A stretch of 64,000 nt of DNA from DASVRZ01 sp038228695. GTDB taxonomy: Bacteria > Verrucomicrobiota > Verrucomicrobiia > Chthoniobacterales > DASVRZ01. Location of the stretch: NCBI GenBank assembly GCA_038228695.1, contig JBBRPA010000002.1:52791-116790 (forward strand), given 5' to 3'. The position numbers and the translations under genes are program-made. The notes under the pieces are model-generated. The model saw nothing but the letters and a program-made list of their open reading frames with translations, had not been told where the DNA came from and ran no database searches. Of the stretch, positions 18,837 to 27,309 are shown piece by piece. How positions within the stretch are numbered: the stretch's first letter is position 1; each line of letters opens with the position of its first letter.

Positions 18837-19070
18837 ATGGCAGACCTCGCTAACAAATACGACGACAACGTAACCGGTAAATTCTACGTCGATGACCAGT
18901 GCATCGATTGCGACCTTTGCCGCGAAACCGCCCCCGCGAACTTTACCCGCAACGACGACGGCGGACACTCTTACGTCCACAAACAGCCCGAGACCCCCGA
19001 GGAGGAGGCGCTCTCCAAGGAAGCCATGGAAGGCTGCCCCGTCGAAGCCATCGGAAACGACGGCGTCTAA
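18837..19070 (+). CDS. single-cluster 4Fe-4S ferredoxin, 77 aa
   Basis: Small electron carrier. CIDCDLCRETAP with CPVEAIGNDG provides the Cys-x2-Cys-x2-Cys and distal Cys-Pro of a one-cluster ferredoxin. Acidic overall, as is usual. It is divergent from the NMT1-like gene and is followed by a strong intrinsic terminator. Confidence 0.93.
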   Translation: MADLANKYDDNVTGKFYVDDQCIDCDLCRETAPANFTRNDDGGHSYVHKQPETPEEEALSKEAMEGCPVEAIGNDGV

Positions 19071-19093
19071 AACATCTCGCAACATGAACGTTG

Positions 19094-19127
19094 AAAACCC
19101 TCATTTCCTTCGGAAGTGGGGGTTTTT
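19094..19127 (+). terminator. intrinsic terminator after the ferredoxin gene
   Basis: A 15-bp stem (left arm from 19094, right arm to 19126) with only two G-T wobbles, a 3-nt loop, and T residues at 19123-19127. It lies 24 bp after the ferredoxin stop and ends ferredoxin transcription, so dciA needs its own promoter. Confidence 0.85.
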
Positions 19128-19145
19128 CGCATCTCCCTCCGGATC

Positions 19146-19505
19146 ATGACCCCCCGTTTGCGCGCCGAAATCCTGGCTGAATTTCGCGGCTACCGCGAAC
19201 CCAAACCGCGCCCGGAGCGCTGCTTCGCGGTCGGCGACCTACTCGGACCCGTCCTAAAAAAACTTGGCCTTGGCGACCGTCTCGAGGAAGCCGAGATCAC
19301 CCGCCTCTGGGGCGAACTCGTCGGCGACTTCCTCAGCGGCCACTCCGCGCCCGACCGCCTGCGCGAAGGCGTTCTCTACGTCCGCGTCCTCCAGCCCACG
19401 CTCCTCTACGAACTCGACCGCGTCTGGAAACCCGTCGTCCTTCGCAAACTTCAGGAGCGTTACGGCCCGAAAAAAATCAAAGATATTCGCTTCCGGGCGG
19501 GTTGA
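19146..19505 (+). CDS. dciA: DUF721 protein, DciA-like helicase loader/operator
   Basis: 119 residues from ATG 19146 (MTPRLRAEILAEF). The pattern of an LxxxG-type linker, then ITRLWGELVGDFLSGHSAPD, LYVRVLQPTLLYELDRV and LRKLQERYGPKKIKDIRFR is the KH-like DUF721 fold. DciA proteins help load or operate the replicative DnaB helicase in bacteria lacking DnaC/DnaI; that role is inferred. The frame extends upstream to a GTG at 19116, but that lies within the terminator's 3' arm. Confidence 0.85.
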   Translation: MTPRLRAEILAEFRGYREPKPRPERCFAVGDLLGPVLKKLGLGDRLEEAEITRLWGELVGDFLSGHSAPDRLREGVLYVRVLQPTLLYELDRVWKPVVLRKLQERYGPKKIKDIRFRAG

Positions 19506-19600
19506 CGCCCTCAATCGCAGGATCGGATTACTCTTGTTCCCGCGTGCCTAAGTTGAACTCCCTCCCCCTCGTTCCCAAGTTGGCCCTTCGAACGCACTTG

Positions 19601-21073
19601 ATGAGAAAAACACTCGTATCACTGCTCGCGCTCGCTCTTTTCCTCACCAATACCAGTGCCGCGATCTATCACTTGGATTCAGCGAACGGAGACGATGCTG
19701 CAAACGGACTCGACCCGGCGCACGCCTGGCGCAGTCTAGAGAAAGCGAACACCACCGAACTGAAATCTGGAGACCAGTTGGTCTTCAAGGCCGGCGGCCG
19801 CTGGTCAGGACAGTTCAAACCCAAAGGTGGCGGAAACATCAACGCACCGGTGCAAATCGGGCGCTATGGAGACGGATCACTCCCCCGCATCGATGGTGAA
19901 GGCAAGGCGTCCGACACGATCCTTCTGCAAAATATGTCGTTCGTTGAAATGGCCGATTTGGAAGTGACGAACCTCGGCCCGAAGACGGCGCCATCGCGCA
20001 CCGGAGTTAGGATTCTCAACGATGGATTCGGCAAGATGGAAGGGGTCACTCTTCGTCGCCTCTTTGTTCATGACGTGAACGGCGACCTGCGGAAGAGCCA
20101 CGAAGGCTGCGGGATTTTTTTCGAGGCAACAGGTGCTAACAATTCACACTTCGACGGCCTCCTCATCGAGCAATGCCGAGTCGAACGAACGGATCGGAAC
20201 GGCATCTGTCAGAGAGGAAGTGGCGAACTCCGCAGCCTCCACGTCGTCATTCGCGGGAATACTCTGAAGGACATCGGCGGCGACGGCATTAAACTTTGGG
20301 GTAGCAACGGCGGGATCATCGAAAAAAATGTGCTTAGAAAAACCCGTGCTCGCTGCGCCAAGAACGAACCGGCTGCCGGTATCTGGCCTTTCCAATGCGA
20401 TGATACAATCATTCAGTTTAACGAGGTTTCCGGCACCATCGGGATCAATGACGGACAGGCCTACGATGCCGACTACTGGTGCCATCGCACGGTTTTCCAA
20501 TACAACTACAGCTTCCAAAACGAAGGCGGCTTTATGCTGATTTGCGCCCCCGGCAATGCCGTCAACGAGGATACGATCATTCGCTACAATATCAGTATTC
20601 ATGACGGTATTAACTTGGCCCGGGTGATCCAATTCGCAGGCGGAGCGGCGCGGACTCATATCTACAACAACACGATCGTCCTTTCCGCGAGTCAGAATCT
20701 GCCCATGCTGCTTTTCAACGAATGGAACAAAGGCACGGCGAAAGACACCTGTTTCTCCAATAATCTCTTCATCGTCGAAGAAGGAGGACGTGCGACCTAT
20801 CAATTGAGTCCGAGCCAGGGCAACGTTTTTGAAAACAACCTGTTTTGCGGCCACCATGACGGATTGCCCACCGGTGTTCTCCTCTCACCAACTCCAAAAT
20901 TGGTCGGCCCGGTGAAACCGACACCCGGGGTTGCTTCACTCCAAGGATGCCGCCCGGCAAACGCCGCTCACTTCCCACGCGGGGCTGTCATTAAGAACAA
21001 CGGCGGTCGCGACTTTTTCGGAAAGCCAATCCCCGCAAACCAGCCGCCCGCGATTGGGGCCAGCGAACCCTAA
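19601..21073 (+). CDS. secreted right-handed beta-helix protein
   Basis: ATG 19601 gives a clear signal peptide (MRKTLVSLLALALFLTNTSA) on a 490-residue protein. It opens YHLDSANGDDAANGLDPAHAW, the start typical of pectate-lyase-like secreted proteins, and then has many short strands with Asn/Gly turns (for example IKLWGSNGGIIEKNVLRKT). These features suggest a parallel beta-helix that acts on or binds polysaccharide. No catalytic triad can be assigned. The frame continues upstream of 19601, but without a signal peptide. Confidence 0.82.
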   Translation: MRKTLVSLLALALFLTNTSAAIYHLDSANGDDAANGLDPAHAWRSLEKANTTELKSGDQLVFKAGGRWSGQFKPKGGGNINAPVQIGRYGDGSLPRIDGEGKASDTILLQNMSFVEMADLEVTNLGPKTAPSRTGVRILNDGFGKMEGVTLRRLFVHDVNGDLRKSHEGCGIFFEATGANNSHFDGLLIEQCRVERTDRNGICQRGSGELRSLHVVIRGNTLKDIGGDGIKLWGSNGGIIEKNVLRKTRARCAKNEPAAGIWPFQCDDTIIQFNEVSGTIGINDGQAYDADYWCHRTVFQYNYSFQNEGGFMLICAPGNAVNEDTIIRYNISIHDGINLARVIQFAGGAARTHIYNNTIVLSASQNLPMLLFNEWNKGTAKDTCFSNNLFIVEEGGRATYQLSPSQGNVFENNLFCGHHDGLPTGVLLSPTPKLVGPVKPTPGVASLQGCRPANAAHFPRGAVIKNNGGRDFFGKPIPANQPPAIGASEP

Positions 21074-21151
21074 TCGTTCGCGAAGTGACTTAAATCGCGG
21101 CGCAACGGCGTCGGGTCTTGAGGTTCGTGCGATTGCTGAGAAGATGCGGGC

Positions 21152-22114
21152 ATGATTCGAAATGTGATTCTGGATTGGTCGGGGACGGTGGTGGATGATT
21201 TGCGCCCGGTGGTGCAGACGACGAACGCGGTCTTTGAGGAGTTTGCGCTGCCGTTGATTTCGCTGGAGGAATTTCGGGCGGAGTTTTGTCTGCCGATGAC
21301 GCCGTTTTACGAGCGACGCATGTCAGCGTATTCGATGGAGGTAATCGACGAGGCGTATCACCGTCATTTTCCGAAATTTGCCGAGGCGGTGGAGCCGCTG
21401 CCGAATTCGCGGGCGTTTCTGGAGTTTTGCCGGCGGACCGGGCGACGGTTGTTTGTTCTGAGCACAATTACACCGTCGCATTTTGCGCATCAGGCAGGAA
21501 AATTTGGCTTCACGGATTTTTTCGAGCACGCCTACACTGGCATCGTCGATAAGCGGGAAAAAATCGGGGAGATCCTGCGCGATCACGGGTTGCTAGCGCA
21601 CGAGACGCTCTTCGCCGGGGATATGGTGCATGATGTGGCTACGGCGCATCATGCCGGAGTGTTAGCGGTGGCGTTGCTGAGCGGGTTCGATGATCAGGCG
21701 AAGTTGTCCGCCGCAGGACCGGATGTGATCGTCCGCGACTTGGGTGATCTGCAGTTACTGATGGAAACGATCACGGGTCGGGGATTGATTCGAGTGGACG
21801 GTCTGGAAATCGACGCGCATGTGGGAGTGCCGGATGAAGAGATCGCCAACGCGCAACGGCTTCTGCTGGATCTGGAGATCGAGCCGGTACTAGCATTCCC
21901 CGAGATGGCTGAGAATGTGGACCGGACGGTCGATTATTTTGAGGTCTGCGAGGCGGTCCGGGCGTTTGCGGCCGCTGGCAAGTGGCGGCTGATCGAGTCG
22001 CTCGCTGCGGATGTTAGGAAACTGATTCTCGGCCGATCCAACGTGGCTGCGGCGCGAGTGAAAGTGAGGAAATTCATCCTGCCTTACGCTGAGCAGGTGA
22101 GCGTGGAAGTGTGA
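21152..22114 (+). CDS. fusion of a HAD phosphatase and a dihydroneopterin aldolase (FolB)
   Basis: A 320-residue protein in two parts. Residues 1-205 are a HAD hydrolase: motif I LDWSGTVVDD (the second Asp is replaced by Ser10), motif II Ser in FVLSTITPSH, motif III Lys in VDKREKIGE, motif IV FAGDMVHDVATA. Residues about 212-320 are a DHNA-aldolase domain: RVDGLEIDAHVGVPDEE (catalytic Glu), a Tyr in RTVDYFEV, and a Lys in VRKFILPYAEQV. FolB cleaves 7,8-dihydroneopterin for folate synthesis. The HAD half may remove the phosphate from dihydroneopterin monophosphate just before this; this is inferred from the fusion. Confidence 0.85.
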   Translation: MIRNVILDWSGTVVDDLRPVVQTTNAVFEEFALPLISLEEFRAEFCLPMTPFYERRMSAYSMEVIDEAYHRHFPKFAEAVEPLPNSRAFLEFCRRTGRRLFVLSTITPSHFAHQAGKFGFTDFFEHAYTGIVDKREKIGEILRDHGLLAHETLFAGDMVHDVATAHHAGVLAVALLSGFDDQAKLSAAGPDVIVRDLGDLQLLMETITGRGLIRVDGLEIDAHVGVPDEEIANAQRLLLDLEIEPVLAFPEMAENVDRTVDYFEVCEAVRAFAAAGKWRLIESLAADVRKLILGRSNVAAARVKVRKFILPYAEQVSVEV

Positions 22115-22148
22115 CGGGACGAACACGCGTCTCGAGTGTTCGTCCCGT
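22114..22148. terminator. 13-bp perfect hairpin between convergent genes
   Basis: Arms 22114-22126 and 22136-22148 (ACGGGACGAACAC and its reverse complement) enclose a 9-nt loop. It fills the gap between the stops of the HAD-FolB gene and bioB, where a bidirectional terminator is expected. There is no U-tract, so it may instead be a dispersed repeat. Confidence 0.6.
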
Positions 22149-22150
22149 GG

Positions 22151-23110
22151 TTAGACCTCGGTAGGAACGTCGGCAAAGGGCTGTTGCGGGACGAGGTCGA
22201 GTTTGGCTAACAAATCGAGGTCGGCGTCGGTGCCGGGGTTATCGGCGGTGAGGAGTTTGTCGCCATAGAAAATAGAGTTGGCTCCGGCGAAGAAGCAGAG
22301 GGCTTGGCCTTCGGGGGTCATGCGGGTGCGGCCCGCGCTGAGGCGGACTTTGGCCTTCGGGACGGCGATACGGGTGACGGCGATGAGGCGGACTAACTCG
22401 AAGATATCGACGGGTTGTTGTTTTTCCAACGGGGTGCCGGGCATGGCCATGAGGCAATTGATCGGAACGCTTTCTGGAGGCGGATTGAAACTGCAAAGCG
22501 TCTCGAGCATTTTCAGCCGGTCGGTGATGGTTTCGCCGAGGCCGATGATGCCGCCGCAACAGACGGCCATGCCGGTTTTTTGCACGCTGCCGATCGTGTT
22601 CAGCCGATCCTCGAAAGTGTGGGTGGTGACGATTTCCGGATAGAAATCGGCCGAGGTGTCGATGTTATGGTTGTAGGCGGTGACACCGGCTTCCTTGAGG
22701 CGTTCGGCTTCGCGGTCGGTGAGGTTGCCGAGGGTGACGCAGACTTCCATGCCGAGTTTGCTAACCTCGCGGATGGATTCGAGGACTTGCTCAAATTTTT
22801 TATCGCCGTCGCGAACGCCTTTCCAGGCCGCGCCCATACAGAAACGGGTCGAGCCGTTTTCCTTCGCCTGCCGCGCGATGGGGAGAATCTGCTCGGTGGT
22901 CATGAGTTTTTCCGCCTCGACGCCGGTGGAGTAGCGGGCGCTTTGGGCGCAGTAACCGCAATCCTCAGAGCAGCCGCCCGTTTTGATGGAAAGCAGGGTG
23001 CAGAGCTGAACTTCGTCACCAGTCCAGTGTTCGAGAAACACGTCGCGACTCTGGGAAATGAGTTTAAAAAACGGCTGATGATAGAGGCGTTCGAGGTCAG
23101 CGAGTTTCAT
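22151..23110 (-). CDS. bioB: biotin synthase
   Basis: Radical-SAM enzyme that inserts sulfur into dethiobiotin. ATG 23110 (MKLADLERLYHQPFF) gives 319 residues with GGCSEDCGYCAQS (CxxxCxxC cluster), the [2Fe-2S]-ligand Cys pattern (CMGAAW, CVTLGN, and AVCCGGIIGLGE) and KVRLSAGRTRM. This is a standard BioB length. The upstream frame extension (a 19-residue tract from 23167) is noncoding and overlaps a short AT/CG-rich repeat (ATTCCGCATTCCGCAAT near 23151). No other bio gene is in the window. Confidence 0.96.
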   Translation of the reverse strand: MKLADLERLYHQPFFKLISQSRDVFLEHWTGDEVQLCTLLSIKTGGCSEDCGYCAQSARYSTGVEAEKLMTTEQILPIARQAKENGSTRFCMGAAWKGVRDGDKKFEQVLESIREVSKLGMEVCVTLGNLTDREAERLKEAGVTAYNHNIDTSADFYPEIVTTHTFEDRLNTIGSVQKTGMAVCCGGIIGLGETITDRLKMLETLCSFNPPPESVPINCLMAMPGTPLEKQQPVDIFELVRLIAVTRIAVPKAKVRLSAGRTRMTPEGQALCFFAGANSIFYGDKLLTADNPGTDADLDLLAKLDLVPQQPFADVPTEV

Positions 23111-23170
23111 GTTTGGTAAAAGGTGAAAACTAATTTTATTCCGAAATCCACATTCCGCATTCCGCAATCG

Positions 23171-23875
23171 TTATTGTCCCACCCAGTTGCCGCCGGGGGT
23201 GGAAATGATGGGGAGGGTTTCGGTCATGTATTGGGTTTTGCCGTTGGCCCCGATCATTTTGACGCCGGTGGCCGATTTAAATTTTTGCGACATGCTCTCA
23301 CCCGTGTGGCAGCCCCAGCTTTTGGCGTAGGCGCCGTTGGCGAAGATGCCGCGTCGCAGTTTGGTCAGGTCGGTTTCGTGCAACCAGACTTTCGAGGCGC
23401 TGTCGATTTCGTTGCTGTAATCGAAGAGGAAACAGGCCTTGTTCGAGTGCCCGAAATACTCGAAGCCGGCGATTTTTTGGGTGCGGCTGTTCAGGTAGCT
23501 AATGAGTTCGGACTGGCTGTGGAAATAGACGAGATTCACTCCGAAGGCCTCGGGGATCGAGCGGATGATGCCAAAGAGGTCGCCTTCGGATTGGATGGCC
23601 TGACGACGTTTGTAGGCGGGTTCGTAAACCAGCCAAGTGATGGGTAGGTTTGGGCCGAACTGGGTGCGCAACTCCTCCATGCGGATGCGCGAGGCGCGGA
23701 TGAAATTCAGCCACCAATTATCGTGCGGTGCCTGCTTGTATTTTTCCCACATCATGAGCGAGACGCCACCGGTCACAATGACGTATTCGCCCTCAGGTAG
23801 TTTGGTCTGGGCTTGCACCGCTTGGCGGGAGGCCGCAAACAGCGAAAGCAGGAGGACGACGAGAACGGGACGCAT
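23171..23875 (-). CDS. secreted protein with a caspase-like His/Cys arrangement
   Basis: ATG 23875 gives a signal peptide (MRPVLVVLLLSLFAASRQAV, cleaved around QAQ) and a 234-residue protein of unknown family. After a run of alternating strands and helices it has GFEYFGHSNK (His143) and, about 45 residues later, AKSWGCHTGES (Cys189). A His after one hydrophobic strand and a Cys after a later one resembles clan CD cysteine peptidases and CHAT domains, but order and context differ, so this is only suggestive. It sits upstream of bioB on the same strand across 60 bp. Confidence 0.65.
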   Translation of the reverse strand: MRPVLVVLLLSLFAASRQAVQAQTKLPEGEYVIVTGGVSLMMWEKYKQAPHDNWWLNFIRASRIRMEELRTQFGPNLPITWLVYEPAYKRRQAIQSEGDLFGIIRSIPEAFGVNLVYFHSQSELISYLNSRTQKIAGFEYFGHSNKACFLFDYSNEIDSASKVWLHETDLTKLRRGIFANGAYAKSWGCHTGESMSQKFKSATGVKMIGANGKTQYMTETLPIISTPGGNWVGQ

Positions 23876-23930
23876 TCCCCCGGAAGCTACAGACAATGTG
23901 CGCACTCTGAAAAGCGGAAAACGGCGGCGC

Positions 23931-24101
23931 CTACAAACTGGTCGTGGAGCGGTCGCTATTGCGGTCGGGCACAATGCTCTTCACCTTGAAGTGCTGCTCC
24001 TGTTCTTCCTCGACCTCATCCTCGACTGCAAGCTCATCCCGCAATTCTGCGAGTAGTTCTTCGTTCTTTGCTTCCCGATCTGGTTCGATTTCGTCGCTCA
24101 T
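23931..24101 (-). CDS. possible small acidic protein, 56 aa
   Basis: ATG 24101 opens MSDEIEPDREAKNEELLAE, a highly charged, likely coiled-coil stretch running through a Glu-rich segment (EDEVEEEQEQHF). No convincing ribosome-binding site precedes it and no family is recognised. It may be a real small protein or a chance acidic frame; the opposite strand between 23944 and 24200 is not convincingly coding either. Confidence 0.35.
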   Translation of the reverse strand: MSDEIEPDREAKNEELLAELRDELAVEDEVEEEQEQHFKVKSIVPDRNSDRSTTSL

Positions 24102-24201
24102 GCTAGTAGTCGTCGTTCGGTTTGCGACTTCCATCAATAAAAAAGTTTTCGTATTCGAGTTTGACGTGCGGCCCATCTGTCGATTGATTCGCGCACCGAT
24201 T

Positions 24202-25434
24202 ATGGCTTTTCTTAACGACAACTATCTCAAACTGCGGGCCGGCTACTTGTTCCCGGAAATTTCCCGCCGCGTCACCTCCTTCTGCCAGGTAAATCCGGAG
24301 GCCGCCGCGCGCCTCATTCGTTGTGGCATTGGCGACGTCACGGAACCGCTTCCGCTCGCGGTGCGCGAGGCGATGCACCGGGCGGTCGATGAACTAGGCG
24401 AGCGGTCAACCTTCCGTGGCTACGGTCCGGAACAGGGCTATGATTTTCTCCGGAAAGCCATCGCGGAGAACGACTTCCGATCGAAGGGACTGGATGTGGC
24501 CGACGACGAGATTTTCGTCAGCGACGGATCGAAATGCGATTGCGGAAACATTCTCGACATCCTCGGCGCGCAGAATCGCATTGCGATCACCGACCCGGTT
24601 TATCCGGTCTATGTGGACACCAACGTGATGGCCGGGCACACCGGAAACGCCGACGAAACGGGAGCCTATGCTGGCTTGCACTATCTGAAATGCACGGCCG
24701 AGAACGGCTTCGTTCCTGCTCCGCCCGACGTTCCGGTGGATGTGGTTTATCTGTGTTTTCCGAACAACCCAACGGGCGCGGTGGCCACGCGGGCGCAGTT
24801 GGAGGCTTGGGTCGCCTACGCCCGCGCTCACCAGACGCTCCTGCTTTTCGACGCGGCTTACGAGGCTTACATCTCGGATCCGGCAATTCCGCATTCAATC
24901 TACGAAATTCCCGGGGCGCGTGAATGCGCGATCGAGTTTCGCAGTTTTTCCAAAAACGGCGGATTCACCGGCACGCGCTGCGCCTTTACGGTGGTTCCGA
25001 AATCACTCCTAGCGAGCACGGTCTCCGGCGAACGCTTGCCGTTGCATCCGCTTTGGTCGCGTCGCTCCAGCACGAAATTCAATGGCGTGAGCTACCCGGT
25101 GCAGCGCGGAGCCGAAGCGCTCTACTCCAAGGCGGGCAAAACGCAGGTCACCGAATTGATCGCTCATTACATGGGCAACGCGCGCATTTTGTGCGAGGCA
25201 GCGCGTCAGGCTGGCATGACCGTCCACGGCGGAGTCAACGCGCCCTACATTTGGGTGCAGACCACCGGCGGCCGCAGCTCGTGGGAGACCTTCGATTTTT
25301 TCCTAGAAAAACTCAACGTCGTGATCACCCCCGGAGCTGGCTTTGGCAGCAATGGAGAGGGCTACTTTCGCATCAGCGCTTTCAACAGTCGCGCCAACGC
25401 CGAGGAAGTTGCCCGGCGGATTCTCGCGTCCTAA
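24202..25434 (+). CDS. dapL: LL-diaminopimelate aminotransferase
   Basis: PLP enzyme that converts tetrahydrodipicolinate to LL-diaminopimelate in one step, bypassing succinylated intermediates in lysine and peptidoglycan synthesis. ATG 24202 gives 410 residues (MAFLNDNYLKLRAGYLFPEI). Diagnostic are IRCGIGDVTEPLP, the DGSKCDCGNI segment, FPNNPTGAVA and the PLP-Lys motif SFSKNGGFTGTRC. DapL is common in Verrucomicrobia and Chlamydiae. The longer upstream frame (from 23944) runs over unrelated DNA. Confidence 0.96.
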   Translation: MAFLNDNYLKLRAGYLFPEISRRVTSFCQVNPEAAARLIRCGIGDVTEPLPLAVREAMHRAVDELGERSTFRGYGPEQGYDFLRKAIAENDFRSKGLDVADDEIFVSDGSKCDCGNILDILGAQNRIAITDPVYPVYVDTNVMAGHTGNADETGAYAGLHYLKCTAENGFVPAPPDVPVDVVYLCFPNNPTGAVATRAQLEAWVAYARAHQTLLLFDAAYEAYISDPAIPHSIYEIPGARECAIEFRSFSKNGGFTGTRCAFTVVPKSLLASTVSGERLPLHPLWSRRSSTKFNGVSYPVQRGAEALYSKAGKTQVTELIAHYMGNARILCEAARQAGMTVHGGVNAPYIWVQTTGGRSSWETFDFFLEKLNVVITPGAGFGSNGEGYFRISAFNSRANAEEVARRILAS

Positions 25435-25477
25435 AGTCCGCCCGCTGGCTTGCCTTCGCGACCGATTTCGGCGAACT

Positions 25478-25786
25478 ATGGGACTTTCCATGCGATTTCT
25501 CATTCAAGTCTGCCTCGGAATCATTCGCGACTCCACCCAGCGGCGGCACGTCCTTTCCGTCGTCGTGGTGGCGGCTTTGGTCATGCTCTTTGCCGGGTCC
25601 ACTTTTCTTGCGCCTTGGTTGATGCGCCATCTAGCCGTGTTTTTCGTTTTCTGGTTTGCCTGCGCGTGGCTGACGATTCTGATTTTTCTTCTCGCCGCCT
25701 ATGATTTGATTGCCGTTCGTCAGGCCGGTCGGAAGGAGCAGGATCATCTGAGAAAACAGATTTTCCCGGCGGGCGAAGACGAGTAA
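25478..25786 (+). CDS. small membrane protein, two predicted helices
   Basis: ATG 25478 (or 25490) gives about 100 residues with two hydrophobic segments, VVVVAALVMLFAGSTFLAPW and FFVFWFACAWLTILIFLLAA. The tail QAGRKEQDHLRKQIFPAGED is charged and cytoplasmic-looking. No family recognised. It lies between dapL (44 bp) and dgt (11 bp) on the same strand, so all three are probably co-transcribed. Confidence 0.65.
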   Translation: MGLSMRFLIQVCLGIIRDSTQRRHVLSVVVVAALVMLFAGSTFLAPWLMRHLAVFFVFWFACAWLTILIFLLAAYDLIAVRQAGRKEQDHLRKQIFPAGEDE

Positions 25787-25797
25787 GTTATTTTCCC

Positions 25798-26985
25798 ATG
25801 CTGCGGACCCGACAAGATTTTGAACAACTGGAGATTTCCAGCCTAGCGCCCTACGCTCAGAAATCAGCCGAGTCCGCTGGCCGACCGCACGCGGAGAAAC
25901 CCCACGCCTTTCGGACCGAGTTCCAGCGCGACCGAGCCCGCATCATTCATTCTCGTGCCTTCCGCCGACTGGAATACAAAACCCAAGTCTTTCTCAACGG
26001 CACGGGCGACCACCTGCGCACGCGTCTGACGCACACGATCGAGGTCGCCTCGGTCAGCCGCACGATCGCCCGCGCTCTCGGGCTCAACGAAGACCTCGCC
26101 GAGACCATTGCCCTTGCTCACGACCTCGGTCACGCCCCGTTCGGGCATCCCGGTGAACAAACCCTCAACGATCTGATGAAAGATCACGGCGGCTTCGAAC
26201 ATAACGTCCAGAGCCTGCGGGTGGTCGAGCTGCTCGAAAACAAATATCCGCGGTTTTCGGGCCTGAACCTCTCCGCTGAAGTGCTCCACGGCCTCCGCAA
26301 ACACGAAGCCTTTCGCCCTGGGGCCATGGAGGGAAGTGCTCCCTCGCTCGAAGCCCAAGTCGCGAACATTGCCGACGAAATCACCTACTACAGCCACGAT
26401 CTCGACGACGGGATCGACTGCGAGCTGCTCGCGATCGACCAATTGAAAAAGAACGGCCTCTGGAGCGAGACCTCCGCGCGAGTAGCCAAAGCCCATCCGC
26501 GGTTGCGCGAGGCCGATTTCCCAACGTTCGTCATTCGCCTTCTGATCGACCGCCTCGTCGAGGACGTCATTACCACCAGCGCCCGGCTCATTGAAAAAGC
26601 CAACCCGCAGTCTGCCAAGGACGTTGCTCGGCAAAAGGCCCCGCTCATCGCCCACAGTCCGGCGATTCTGAAAGCCACCGGCCAGCTCCGTAAATTCCTC
26701 TACGAAAATCTCTACTACCACCCAAAGGTGGCCGAGGCGAACGAGCGGGCCTGCACGATGTTGAAAAACGTTTTTAACGCCTACGTCTCCTGCCCGTCGC
26801 TCCTCGGAAAAGCCGCGACTGCCCGGGTCAGAAAAGAAGGTTTGCACCGGACGATCTGCGATTACCTTTCTGGGATGACCGACCGCTACCTGATGGAAGA
26901 GCACCAGAAACTTTTCCTTGAGGAAGGCATGCTCCGCGCTCTGCGTGGCGGCCGCGACACCCAACTGAGCCGCCTCGTCGAATAG
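25798..26985 (+). CDS. dgt: deoxyguanosinetriphosphate triphosphohydrolase-like protein
   Basis: Hydrolyses dNTPs (dGTP in the E. coli enzyme) to deoxynucleoside and tripolyphosphate. 395 residues with the dGTPase-like N-terminus FRTEFQRDRARIIHSRAFRR, the HD signature TRLTHTIEVA then IALAHDLGHAPFGHPGE, and a C-terminal metal-binding region TYYSHDLDDGIDC. This is the short dGTPase-like class without the extended E. coli C-terminus. Confidence 0.92.
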   Translation: MLRTRQDFEQLEISSLAPYAQKSAESAGRPHAEKPHAFRTEFQRDRARIIHSRAFRRLEYKTQVFLNGTGDHLRTRLTHTIEVASVSRTIARALGLNEDLAETIALAHDLGHAPFGHPGEQTLNDLMKDHGGFEHNVQSLRVVELLENKYPRFSGLNLSAEVLHGLRKHEAFRPGAMEGSAPSLEAQVANIADEITYYSHDLDDGIDCELLAIDQLKKNGLWSETSARVAKAHPRLREADFPTFVIRLLIDRLVEDVITTSARLIEKANPQSAKDVARQKAPLIAHSPAILKATGQLRKFLYENLYYHPKVAEANERACTMLKNVFNAYVSCPSLLGKAATARVRKEGLHRTICDYLSGMTDRYLMEEHQKLFLEEGMLRALRGGRDTQLSRLVE

Positions 26986-26997
26986 AGCTGACTTGTC

Positions 26998-27309
26998 ATG
27001 ACGCATCTCACTCTTACCAACGTCCAGCCGATCGGCGAGGAAATCGCCTTTGCCTGGGCCGACGGCGTCGAGAGTTATCTGCGACTGGAGCACGTGCGCC
27101 GGGCTTGTCCCTGTGCGGCCTGCGGCGGCGAACCGGACGTGCTCGGAAACGTCATCCAACCCAATGTAACCTACGCGCCGGATAGTTTTCATCTGACTAG
27201 TCATCACAATGTCGGAGGCTACGGCTGGCAGCCGACGTGGGCAGACGGGCACAACACGGGGATCTATTCCTATGCCTATCTCCGGCGGTTGGCGGAGGCG
27301 ATGACGTGA
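26998..27309 (+). CDS. DUF971-family protein
   Basis: 103 residues. The pattern FAWADGVESYLRLEHVRRAC, then CPCAACGGE and a tail with GYGWQPTWADGHNTGIYSY, is the DUF971 fold, also found as the N-terminal domain of gamma-butyrobetaine hydroxylases and in Fe-S related proteins. The Cys-Pro-Cys-x2-Cys cluster could bind metal. Its TGA overlaps the GTG start of the next gene (GTGA, 27306-27309), so they are coupled. Confidence 0.85.
   Translation: MTHLTLTNVQPIGEEIAFAWADGVESYLRLEHVRRACPCAACGGEPDVLGNVIQPNVTYAPDSFHLTSHHNVGGYGWQPTWADGHNTGIYSYAYLRRLAEAMT

Noticed and set aside
23944..24201. 86-residue N-terminal extension of dapL
   Set aside because: Low-complexity Ser/Arg-rich residues; DapL homologues begin at the MAFLNDNY start at 24202.
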